This document shows, in pieces, positions 8,443-15,284 of a DNA stretch of 64,000 nucleotides (positions within the stretch are counted from its first letter, which is position 1; each line of letters starts with the position of its first letter). The translations under genes were made by a program, and so were the position numbers. The notes below the pieces were generated by a model. It saw nothing but the letters and a program-made list of their open reading frames with translations. It was not told the origin of the DNA and did no database searches. Origin of the DNA: Rodentibacter haemolyticus (GTDB lineage Bacteria; Pseudomonadota; Gammaproteobacteria; Enterobacterales; Pasteurellaceae); assembly GCF_015356115.1 (NCBI RefSeq), contig NZ_CP063056.1, forward strand, positions 1,488,001 to 1,552,000, read 5' to 3'.

Positions 8443-8451
8443 AATGATACG

Positions 8452-8482
8452 AAAAGAGCGGTCAAATTTGACCGCTCTTTTT
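8452..8482. terminator. Bidirectional terminator between nlpD and deoD
   Basis: Perfect 15-bp inverted repeat (AAAAGAGCGGTCAAA and its complement) directly abutting, with A-run and T-run flanks, between two convergent genes. Confidence 0.9.
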
Positions 8483-8503
8483 ATGTCTTTCTTAGATACT
8501 TAA

Positions 8504-9223
8504 TTAGACGTTTTTATCATCAATTAACACGCTTTCTAATGCGATTTCGATCATTTCGTTGAAGGTTAATTGACGTTCTTCCGGACTGGTTTGTTCGTGG
8601 GTGCGAATATGGTCGGAAACCGTACAAATGGTTAATGCTCGTGCACCAAATTCAGCAGCGACGCCATAAATACCGGCGGCTTCCATTTCAACGCCGAGAA
8701 TACCGTATTTCTCCATCACGTCAAACATTTCTACATCCGGTGTGTAGAATAAATCGGCAGAGAAAAGATTGCCCACTTTTACTGCAATGCCTTTTTGTTT
8801 CGCCGCTTCAACTGCTGCACTGGTTAAACCGAAGTCGGCAATCGCTGCGAAGTCGTTATCTTTGAAACGAATGCGATTCACTTTAGAATCGGTACAGGCA
8901 CCTAAGCCAATGATAACATCACGAACTTTCACGTCCATTTTTACTGCACCGCAAGAACCTACGCGGATGATTTTTTTCACGCCGTATTCTGTGATTAATT
9001 CTTTTGCGTAAATAGAGCAAGACGGAATACCCATACCGTGTCCCATTACCGAAATTTTGCGGCCTTTGTAAGTTCCGGTGAAACCAAGCATATTGCGCAC
9101 ATTCGTTACTTCTTTCACATCTTCTAGGAATGTTTCGGCGATATATTTTGCGCGAAGCGGATCACCCGGCATTAACACGGTATCAGCGAATGCACCTTCA
9201 GGTGCGTTAATATGTGGAGTCAT
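8504..9223 (-). CDS. deoD: Purine nucleoside phosphorylase DeoD-type
   Basis: 239 aa, hexameric-type PNP. It splits purine (deoxy)ribonucleosides with phosphate to the free base and (deoxy)ribose-1-phosphate. Motifs: TPHINAPEGAFADTVLMPGDPLRAKY (His5, Gly21 and Arg25 phosphate loop), MGHGMGIPS, RVGSCGA, and VEMEAAGIYGVAA, where the Glu binds the ribose. The catalytic Asp lies in TVSDHIRT. It follows the nucleoside transporter gene nupC on the same strand, a sensible salvage pair, but the 248-bp gap holds a hairpin and a dispersed repeat, so expression of the two may be separately set. Confidence 0.96.
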   Translation of the reverse strand: MTPHINAPEGAFADTVLMPGDPLRAKYIAETFLEDVKEVTNVRNMLGFTGTYKGRKISVMGHGMGIPSCSIYAKELITEYGVKKIIRVGSCGAVKMDVKVRDVIIGLGACTDSKVNRIRFKDNDFAAIADFGLTSAAVEAAKQKGIAVKVGNLFSADLFYTPDVEMFDVMEKYGILGVEMEAAGIYGVAAEFGARALTICTVSDHIRTHEQTSPEERQLTFNEMIEIALESVLIDDKNV

Positions 9224-9258
9224 TGTATTTCCCTCTTTTGATTGAATTAAAATAAAGG

Positions 9259-9279
9259 CACCACGTGTAACCGTGGTGC
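9259..9279 (-). terminator. Hairpin between nupC and deoD
   Basis: GCACCACG / CGTGGTGC, an 8-bp stem with a 5-nt loop, 36 bp upstream of the deoD start. On the minus strand it is followed by CTTTATTTTAATT, a weak U-tract. It could end nupC transcription or act as an attenuator before deoD. Confidence 0.5.
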
Positions 9280-9287
9280 AAAAACAA

Positions 9288-9441
9288 GGTATTATGCATC
9301 AGTCGCACAAAGAGAGTTTTATATCCAATATTTATCGGGGGAGGGAGCGTTAAGCTTTGCGTAACGATTAATCCCTCTATTGGCGCGTTACGGCTTCGCC
9401 TAACGCTACCCTACGGATTTGTGCAAGTGCAACATAATACT
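9288..9441. repeat. Dispersed palindromic element family R1, copy A
   Basis: 154 bp with terminal inverted repeats: the left end begins GGTATTATGCATCAGTCG and the right end, reverse-complemented, AGTATTATGTTGCACTTG; both continue into CACAAA. The interior holds GCGTTACGGCTTCGCCTAA, the core shared with the other copies. It lies between nupC and deoD. It encodes no protein; it looks like a non-autonomous MITE- or REP-type unit. Confidence 0.8.
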
Positions 9442-9471
9442 GCAAAAACAGTCCGGATACTAACCGCACTT

Positions 9472-10725
9472 TTAGAGTACGGCACCACTTAATTCGATGA
9501 AAAGACCAGCAATGGTTGCACTCATTAAGTTGGCAAGCGTACCGGCAATGACGGCTTTTAAACCTAAACGTGCAATGTCGCTACGACGATTTGGTGCCAT
9601 ACCGCCTAAGCCGCCGATTAAGATTGCGATAGAACTAAAGTTTGCGAAACCGCAAAGTGCGAAAGTAATAATCGCTTTGGTTTTTTCTGTTAATACGACT
9701 GTGCTATCCGGTTGTAAATATTTGGTAAATTCAAGGTAGCCGACAAATTCGTTTACCGCTAATTTCATTCCGATCATTTGACCTGCGATACCGGATTCTT
9801 CCCAAGATACGCCGATTAAGTAAGCGAGTGGTTTGAAGATCCAACCGAAAATAGATTGTAAGGTGAGGTCGCCATAACCGAACCAACCGCCAATACCGCC
9901 CAAGATACCGTTAATCAATGCGATTAACGCCACAAAGGCGATAAGCATAGCACCTACGTTTAGGGCTAATTGCATACCTGAGCTTGCACCGCCTGCCATG
10001 GCTTCTAATACGTTAGATGGTTTTTCTTCATTACCCGCTTCGGGTTGGGTATCGCTGAATTGCTGTGTTTGAGGGTAAAGAATTTTGGCGAATAATAGAC
10101 CTGCCGGTGCCGCCATAAATGATGCTGCGATTAAGTAAGTCAAAGGAATGCCCATTCCCGCATAACCTGCCATCACGGAGCCTGCGATAGAAGCGGTTCC
10201 GCCCACCATAATTGCGAAAAGCTCAGATTCCGTCATACGGCTAATGTAGGGTTTCACCACAAGCGGTGCTTCTGTTTGACCTACGAAAATATTTGCAGCG
10301 GCAGACATGGATTCCGCTTTTGATGTACCTAACATTTTTTGTAAGGCACCACCGATGATTTTAATCACCACTTGCATAATGCCGAGGTAATAAAGTATGG
10401 AAATTAAACCGGAGAAGAAGACGATGATCGGAAGCACTTTTACGGCAAAGATAAAGCCAAGATTGCTCGGATCAGCAAGACCGCCGAAGACGAAGTTGAT
10501 CCCTTCGTTGCCGTAAGCAATAACATTTGCTACGGCATCTGCCGTTGCCCCTAATGCCTTTTGACCTGCCGGCACATATAAAATAAGGGCGGCAAATCCA
10601 AGTTGGATTGCAAACGCCCCTAATACTGTTCGCCAATTAATCGATCGACGATTATTTGATAACAAAAATGCGATGGCAATTAATACCACCATACCAAGAA
10701 TACTTATTAAAATACTCATATACAC
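9472..10725 (-). CDS. nupC: NupC/CNT family nucleoside permease
   Basis: 417 aa integral membrane protein of the concentrative nucleoside transporter family, importing nucleosides with a cation. Visible landmarks are the N-terminal helix VLLSNNRRSINWRTV boundary, GFIFAVKVLPIIVFFSGLIS, the core motif VGQTEAPLVVKPYISRMTESELFAIMVGG near residue 150, and ALCGFANFSSIAILIGGLG near residue 355. Length and motifs fit the family. Gene order nupC then deoD (same strand) matches uptake followed by phosphorolysis. The gene's last codons are flanked by an uptake signal sequence at 9463. Confidence 0.94.
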   Translation of the reverse strand: MYMSILISILGMVVLIAIAFLLSNNRRSINWRTVLGAFAIQLGFAALILYVPAGQKALGATADAVANVIAYGNEGINFVFGGLADPSNLGFIFAVKVLPIIVFFSGLISILYYLGIMQVVIKIIGGALQKMLGTSKAESMSAAANIFVGQTEAPLVVKPYISRMTESELFAIMVGGTASIAGSVMAGYAGMGIPLTYLIAASFMAAPAGLLFAKILYPQTQQFSDTQPEAGNEEKPSNVLEAMAGGASSGMQLALNVGAMLIAFVALIALINGILGGIGGWFGYGDLTLQSIFGWIFKPLAYLIGVSWEESGIAGQMIGMKLAVNEFVGYLEFTKYLQPDSTVVLTEKTKAIITFALCGFANFSSIAILIGGLGGMAPNRRSDIARLGLKAVIAGTLANLMSATIAGLFIELSGAVL

Positions 10726-10815
10726 CTCAAAATCGCTAAAGATAAAAATCGGCGTAATTTTACTGTTTTTTTGCTAAATTGTGTGAACTTTTTCCAAAAA
10801 ATGTAATGTAATCCT

Positions 10816-11613
10816 CTAATAAATTGTCAATATGTGACTGAGTCCACATTTTTTGGCGTAATCAGCCAGCTGATCCGTTTCTGCCTGAGTCGGTACGAAA
10901 GGTTTCAAACCTTCTTTATCGCGTGCCCCTTTAGTATGCATACGGATAATTTTTATCAGAATTTGTGGGTAGGGCTTAAGTAACAGAGCGGTTTGCTCAA
11001 TGAGTTTAAAGGCATCAAAAAAATCCTTTACAAAAACCAACCGCACTTCCTCCACTTTATTGAGAGGGAGTAGTTTTGAAAGATTGCTTAAGTTGCGTGT
11101 AAGATTATCCGTTTTAATTCGCTGTTCCGTTGGAATTATTTGATGAGAAACCATACCGCTGCTATTTTTTCTGTCAAAGCAAAGGGATTGCAAACCTAAG
11201 CCTTCGCCTTTTAGATCGAACAGAAATTTATCGGTAACATTAATCAATGGGAGAATCTTTTCGAAGTCAAAAAAGCCGCTGCTATCAAGGTAGCAGGTTA
11301 AGCCTTGTGAACGTAATGTCTCAAAGAGCGGGATGAGTTTTTTATAGTGAATTGTCGGCTCTCCCCCTGAGATCGTTACTCCACGAATAAAAGGCGTGGC
11401 TTCCATTACTTGTTCGTAAAGGTAGCGGAGGCTCACTTGTTTTACGCCCTCGGCATAGCGTGGAATCGTTTCCGGGTTGTGGCAATACAGGCAATTTAGT
11501 TTACAACCTTGCAGAAAAATAGTCGTGCGATTGCCTTGCCCTTCCACATTAGAGAAAGGAATAAGGCGGTGCAGCGGTACATAAAGATGATCAAGCGCAG
11601 AAAGTGCGGTCAT
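10816..11613 (-). CDS. yjjW: YjjW-type glycyl-radical-enzyme activase (radical SAM)
   Basis: 265 aa. The radical SAM motif is CKLNCLYC (CxxxCxxC) at about residue 36, followed by the S-adenosylmethionine-binding GGE in VTISGGEPT. The start IPFSNVEGQGNRTTIFLQG is that of glycyl-radical activases. It best matches YjjW, the activase of YjjI, but lacks the extra ferredoxin-like cysteine cluster that E. coli YjjW carries between CHNP and the GGE motif; the shorter form is, as I recall, also seen in H. influenzae. No YjjI-like glycyl radical enzyme lies next to it: upstream comes a small repeat and then pdxH. Its target must be elsewhere or lost. Confidence 0.8.
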   Translation of the reverse strand: MTALSALDHLYVPLHRLIPFSNVEGQGNRTTIFLQGCKLNCLYCHNPETIPRYAEGVKQVSLRYLYEQVMEATPFIRGVTISGGEPTIHYKKLIPLFETLRSQGLTCYLDSSGFFDFEKILPLINVTDKFLFDLKGEGLGLQSLCFDRKNSSGMVSHQIIPTEQRIKTDNLTRNLSNLSKLLPLNKVEEVRLVFVKDFFDAFKLIEQTALLLKPYPQILIKIIRMHTKGARDKEGLKPFVPTQAETDQLADYAKKCGLSHILTIY

Positions 11614-11626
11614 TTTTTCCTATTTT

Positions 11627-11723
11627 TATAATGAATTTTAAATGGATACAAAGCCGCAAGCCGAAGATCGTGCAAATAGGCAGGGCGCAGCAATACAGTA
11701 ATTTTTAAATTTAATTCTCTACA
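11627..11723. repeat. Correia-like small inverted-repeat element family R2, copy 1
   Basis: 97 bp filling the gap between pdxH and yjjW. The ends are imperfect inverted repeats: TATAATGAATTTTAAA on the left, TGTAGAGAATTAAATTTAAA on the right when reverse-complemented. The interior GGATACAAAGCCGCAAGCCG ... GGCGCAGCAA is shared with the copy at 22458. The TATAGT-type ends and interior resemble neisserial Correia-type repeats as I remember them. The right end stops exactly at the pdxH stop codon. Confidence 0.75.
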
Positions 11724-12356
11724 TTAAGGTGAAAGGCGTTCACGAATCCACGCATTATTTTCCAAACGGTAACGAATACGATCGTGTAAACGGCTTGGAC
11801 GACCTTGCCAAAACTCAATACAATCCGGCTCGACTAAATAGCCGCCCCAATGCGTCGGACGTGGCACGCTGAACGGGTGTTTGGCGGCAATAAGCGTGGC
11901 TTTCGCCAGTAAAGATTTATAGCCGGGAATGACCGCACTCTGCTCGCTTGCCCAAGCACCGATACGACTGGTGTAAGGGCGGGTTGCAAAATATTCATCG
12001 GATTGCTCGGCGGGAATTTTTACGGCTTTTCCTTCAATACGTATCTGGCGTTCCAATTCCGGCCAAAAGAAGGTGAGAGCGACATAAGGGTTATGTTCAA
12101 TAGCTCGGCCCTTATGGCTGTGATAATTCGTGAAAAATACAAAACCTTGTTTATTCACTTCTTTTAATAACACCATTCGGCTATTCGGTTTGCCATCTTG
12201 ATCTACTGTCGCCAAATTCATTGCAGTGGGTTCATTGACTTGACCGGTAATGGCTTCATTCATCCATAATTCAAATTGCGAAATGGGGTTTTCATTGCAA
12301 TCATGTTGTGAGAGTACCCGTTTGCGATATTCTTCACGGATATGATGTAAGTCCAT
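11724..12356 (-). CDS. pdxH: Pyridoxamine/pyridoxine 5'-phosphate oxidase
   Basis: 210 aa FMN enzyme that oxidises PNP or PMP to pyridoxal 5'-phosphate, the last step of vitamin B6 synthesis and salvage. Motifs: the N-terminal MDLHHIREEYRKRVL, the FMN-binding NSRMVLLKEVNKQGFVFFTNYHSHKGRAIEHN region split over residues 60-95, ASEQSAVI, and the C-terminal signature FWQGRPSRLHDRIRY with the substrate-contacting Arg and His. Length is normal. ATG at 12356 has a GGAGG directly upstream on the minus strand. It is a single gene here; its downstream flank is the R2 repeat. Confidence 0.96.
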   Translation of the reverse strand: MDLHHIREEYRKRVLSQHDCNENPISQFELWMNEAITGQVNEPTAMNLATVDQDGKPNSRMVLLKEVNKQGFVFFTNYHSHKGRAIEHNPYVALTFFWPELERQIRIEGKAVKIPAEQSDEYFATRPYTSRIGAWASEQSAVIPGYKSLLAKATLIAAKHPFSVPRPTHWGGYLVEPDCIEFWQGRPSRLHDRIRYRLENNAWIRERLSP

Positions 12357-12383
12357 TTTTCCTCCTTAAAAATAGGGAAAAAT

Positions 12384-12630
12384 CATAATGATGTAGCAGT
12401 TGCAAAAATCATCGGTAGAGAGTGTTGCGCTCATCGGTAGGGTAGCGTTAGGCGAAACCGTAACGCACCGATTAACAGAGTTTAGCAATAGAATTGTACG
12501 TTAAGATATGTAGGGTGGGCAACTTGTTGCCCACCGAAAATATAGAGATTGTAAATGGTGGGTAAAAATTTGCCTACCCTGCACAAACCTACAAAGTGAT
12601 TCGTCAATGAGACTTGTGATACATCATTTT
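12384..12630. repeat. Degenerate compound R1 copy E with embedded palindrome R3
   Basis: This covers most of the 331-bp gap between pdxH and the binding lipoprotein gene. A degraded left end (ATAATGATGTAGCAGTTGC) is followed by the family core TTAGGCGAAACCGTAACGCA (12448 onward). Then comes a 22-bp palindrome with 10-bp arms GGTGGGCAAC / GTTGCCCACC (12514-12535), and a weak right end (ACTTGTGATACATCAT). The same combination of R3 palindrome and R1-like end occurs near 48384. Outer boundaries are approximate. Confidence 0.5.
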
Positions 12631-12687
12631 CTTTATATTACCGATTTTCATATCAATAATGTGTACATACCACTTTGCAGAAATTCA

Positions 12688-14328
12688 TTATTTTTCATCA
12701 ACGCTCACACCATAAAAGGCGTCATAACCGAATGGGCTTTGAACATAGCCTTTCACTCTCGGGCTAAGCGGTGCAAAGCCAACGGAGTGAGCCACTGGAA
12801 TCCATGGGGCTTGTTCGTGGGCAATGACTTGAGCTTGTTTATAAAGCGCTGTGCGTTCTTCTTTATCGGTTAAGCTTAATGCTTTTTCTAACAAAGCATC
12901 AAATTCCGGGTTTTTGAAACGTGCAAAATTTGAGTTGCCGGCATTAACACTTGCTAATAATGGTGAGAGGAAATTATCAGGATCACCGTTATCGCCGGAC
13001 CAACCGAAAATCCCTGCGGTTAATTCACCGGCTTTTGCGCGTTTTTGGTAATCCGCCCATTCGTAGGTAACAGGATTGGCTTTTACACCCACTTTCGCCC
13101 AGTCTGCCATCACGAGTTCCGCCATCCGTTTTGGATTCGGATTAGAGGCGCGCACTACCGGCTGAATCCAAAAATCCGTTTCAAAGCCGTTCGGATAACC
13201 CGCTTCCGCTAAAAGTTGTTTCGCTTTTTCCGGATCATACGGGTAATCTTGAACTTCGTCATTATAGCTCCAGATTGTCGGTGGTAATGGATTTTTCGCC
13301 GCTGTTCCCGCACCTTGGTAAACTGCCTCAATGATAGCTTTCTTATCCACCGCATAATTCAATGCTTGGCGTACTTTCATATTATCAAAAGGGGCTTTTT
13401 CCGTATTAAATGCGATGTATGCCACATTCAAACCTTTTTGCTCCAATAATTGTACTTTCGGATCGGTTTTCATTTTGGCGAGATCCGCTACATTCGGGAA
13501 GAGAATTAAATCACAAGAACCCGCTTGTAGTTTTGCATAACGTGTGGTGGCATCCGGTACGATACTAATTACTAAGCGATCGAGCGGAGTACGACCTTTC
13601 CAGTAATTTTCGTTCGCCACATATTGTGCCGCTTGGTCGGTTTTGTAATCAACAAAAATAAACGGTCCGGTTCCCACCGGACGGTTATCAATGGTTTCCG
13701 GTTTACCGGCTTTTAACATTGCATCGGCATATTCTGCGGAATAAATGGAAATAAAGTCCATACCGAGACTTGCCAAGAAAGTGGCGTCTTTTTTGGTTAA
13801 GGTAATACGAATGGTGTTATCATCCACTTTTTCTACGGATTTCAATAAACTAGGGAATTTCATCGCCTTGAAGTACGGATAAGTCCCTTTTGAAACGTTG
13901 TGATACGGGTGGTTCGGATCTAACTGACGTTGGAATGAGAACAACACATCATCGGCATTAAAATCACGACTTGGCGTAAATTCTTTGGTGGTGTGGAATT
14001 TCACCCCTTTGCGTAAATGGAAAGTATAAGTTAAACCGTCATCACTAATTTCCCAACTTTCCGCTAACGCAGGTTCAATATCGGTAGAGCCTTTTTTAAA
14101 CTCCACTAAACGGTTATATACCTGTTGTGAACTGGCATTGTAAGAAGTTCCTTCCATCACCAGTGCAGGGCTGAAACCTAACGGTGCTTTTGCCGTGCAG
14201 TAAACGAAGGTTTTGTTTGATTGCTTTGTATTGGTGGTTTGCGTGCTTTTATCGGCAGAACCGGATTGGTCGCAAGCGGCTAAAAATAATGATGCCGCGG
14301 CAAGGGTTATGGTTGCTTTTAATTTCAT
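12688..14328 (-). CDS. hbpA: Heme/glutathione-binding periplasmic lipoprotein HbpA (GbpA), SBP family 5
   Basis: 546 aa. The start is set at the ATG at 14328 (GGAGCG just upstream) because MKLKATITLAAASLFLAAC is a lipoprotein signal (lipobox LAAC, Cys19); the open frame continues 13 codons upstream without a ribosome site. The protein is an SBP_bac_5 oligopeptide-type binding protein and reads very close to H. influenzae HbpA (for example TFVYCTAKAPLGFSPALV and AHSVGFAPLSPRVKGYVQSP). That protein was first described as heme-binding and later as the glutathione-binding partner of the Dpp permease. No permease genes are adjacent, which is also the case for hbpA elsewhere. Function assignment is family knowledge. 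Confidence 0.9.
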   Translation of the reverse strand: MKLKATITLAAASLFLAACDQSGSADKSTQTTNTKQSNKTFVYCTAKAPLGFSPALVMEGTSYNASSQQVYNRLVEFKKGSTDIEPALAESWEISDDGLTYTFHLRKGVKFHTTKEFTPSRDFNADDVLFSFQRQLDPNHPYHNVSKGTYPYFKAMKFPSLLKSVEKVDDNTIRITLTKKDATFLASLGMDFISIYSAEYADAMLKAGKPETIDNRPVGTGPFIFVDYKTDQAAQYVANENYWKGRTPLDRLVISIVPDATTRYAKLQAGSCDLILFPNVADLAKMKTDPKVQLLEQKGLNVAYIAFNTEKAPFDNMKVRQALNYAVDKKAIIEAVYQGAGTAAKNPLPPTIWSYNDEVQDYPYDPEKAKQLLAEAGYPNGFETDFWIQPVVRASNPNPKRMAELVMADWAKVGVKANPVTYEWADYQKRAKAGELTAGIFGWSGDNGDPDNFLSPLLASVNAGNSNFARFKNPEFDALLEKALSLTDKEERTALYKQAQVIAHEQAPWIPVAHSVGFAPLSPRVKGYVQSPFGYDAFYGVSVDEK

Positions 14329-14492
14329 TCTCGCTCCTTGGATTGCATAAGACAGGATTAATCCCATCAGGTGATAATGAATGTTGGATTAAGTTTACTA
14401 AACTAAAATGCCATTAAGATATAAGCAAATCCGCTTTTTCTTAAATAAAAAAATCGTCTCGATTATAACAAATTGATCTAAGATTTAATTCA

Positions 14493-15014
14493 CTATAAAT
14501 CATTACCGCTGGTTTTTTGTCTGTACCAACGTTCAATAAAATCGGCAATTTGAGGAATGTGGTTAATATTCAATAAAGTGCGGTCGGTTTCAAGGGGATA
14601 ATCGGTGGCAATCGCCAATACGTTTTCATCAATGTCCGCTAAGGGTTTACTCATCTCTTGGCGGTGTAAAAGTATTTTGGGTACAGGCTCTTGCTTAAAA
14701 CCTTCTACTAACACCAAATCGGTTAAGTGGTGATCAAATTGCTGCATCAAGTATTCAAGCGATACGGGGGTTGTGGTTTCCGTCATCATTGCCCAGCGAT
14801 GATCACCGGCTAAAATCACTTGTGCCGAACCTGCCTCTTTCATTCGCCAGCTGTCTTTTCCTTCCTTATCCACCTGCGTATTGTGATGACTGTGTTTTAT
14901 CACCGAAACACGAATCCCGCGTGAAATAAGTTCGGGAATTAGTTTTTCTAATAATGTCGTTTTACCGCTACCGCTGTAACCGGTAATACCAAACAGAGGA
15001 ATAGAGTTTTTCAT
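14493..15014 (-). CDS. mobB: Molybdopterin-guanine dinucleotide biosynthesis adaptor MobB
   Basis: 173 aa GTP-binding protein with the P-loop GITGYSGSGKTTLLEKL at residues 9-25 and the MobB signatures VIKHSHHNTQVDKEGKDSWR and DLVLVEGFKQEPVPKI. It assists MobA in making the MGD form of the molybdenum cofactor in the cytoplasm. That suits the msrP reductase fragment at the window end, which is a molybdenum protein. No mobA is adjacent. An R1 repeat lies immediately upstream, between this gene and lptD. Confidence 0.94.
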   Translation of the reverse strand: MKNSIPLFGITGYSGSGKTTLLEKLIPELISRGIRVSVIKHSHHNTQVDKEGKDSWRMKEAGSAQVILAGDHRWAMMTETTTPVSLEYLMQQFDHHLTDLVLVEGFKQEPVPKILLHRQEMSKPLADIDENVLAIATDYPLETDRTLLNINHIPQIADFIERWYRQKTSGNDL

Positions 15015-15048
15015 TGCAATAACCTTAAAAATAATTGCAGAACTTTAG

Positions 15049-15198
15049 GGTATTATGTAGCACAAATCATCGTAGGGTGCGTTAGGCGAAACCGTAATAC
15101 ACCAATAGAGGGGTTAATGATGAAATGGTGCGTTACGCAACCAGTCCCCGATAAATATTGGTGATAAAATTCTCTTTGTGCGACTGATACATAATACC
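15049..15198. repeat. Dispersed palindromic element family R1, copy B
   Basis: 150 bp, opposite in orientation to copy A. The reverse-complemented right end reads GGTATTATGTATCAGTCGCA and continues AAAGAGAATTTTATC as in copy C; the left end is GGTATTATGTAGCACAAATC, slightly deleted. The interior carries GGGTGCGTTAGGCGAAACCG. It sits between mobB and lptD. A reading frame across it (minus strand, 15053-15358) is an artefact of the repeat. Confidence 0.85.
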
Positions 15199-15235
15199 GG
15201 TTAATTAAGCGCAATAAAAAATAAAGAATGTAAAA

Positions 15236-15272
15236 AGTGCGGTTAAAAATATCCTTGTTTTTTAACCGTACT
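15236..15272 (-). terminator. Rho-independent terminator of lptD
   Basis: On the minus strand, AGTACGGTTAAAAA ... TTTTTAACCGCACT forms a 14-bp stem with one mismatch, followed by a T-run, 13 nt after the lptD stop. One arm contains an uptake signal sequence. Confidence 0.8.
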
Positions 15273-15284
15273 AAATTCTTTCTG

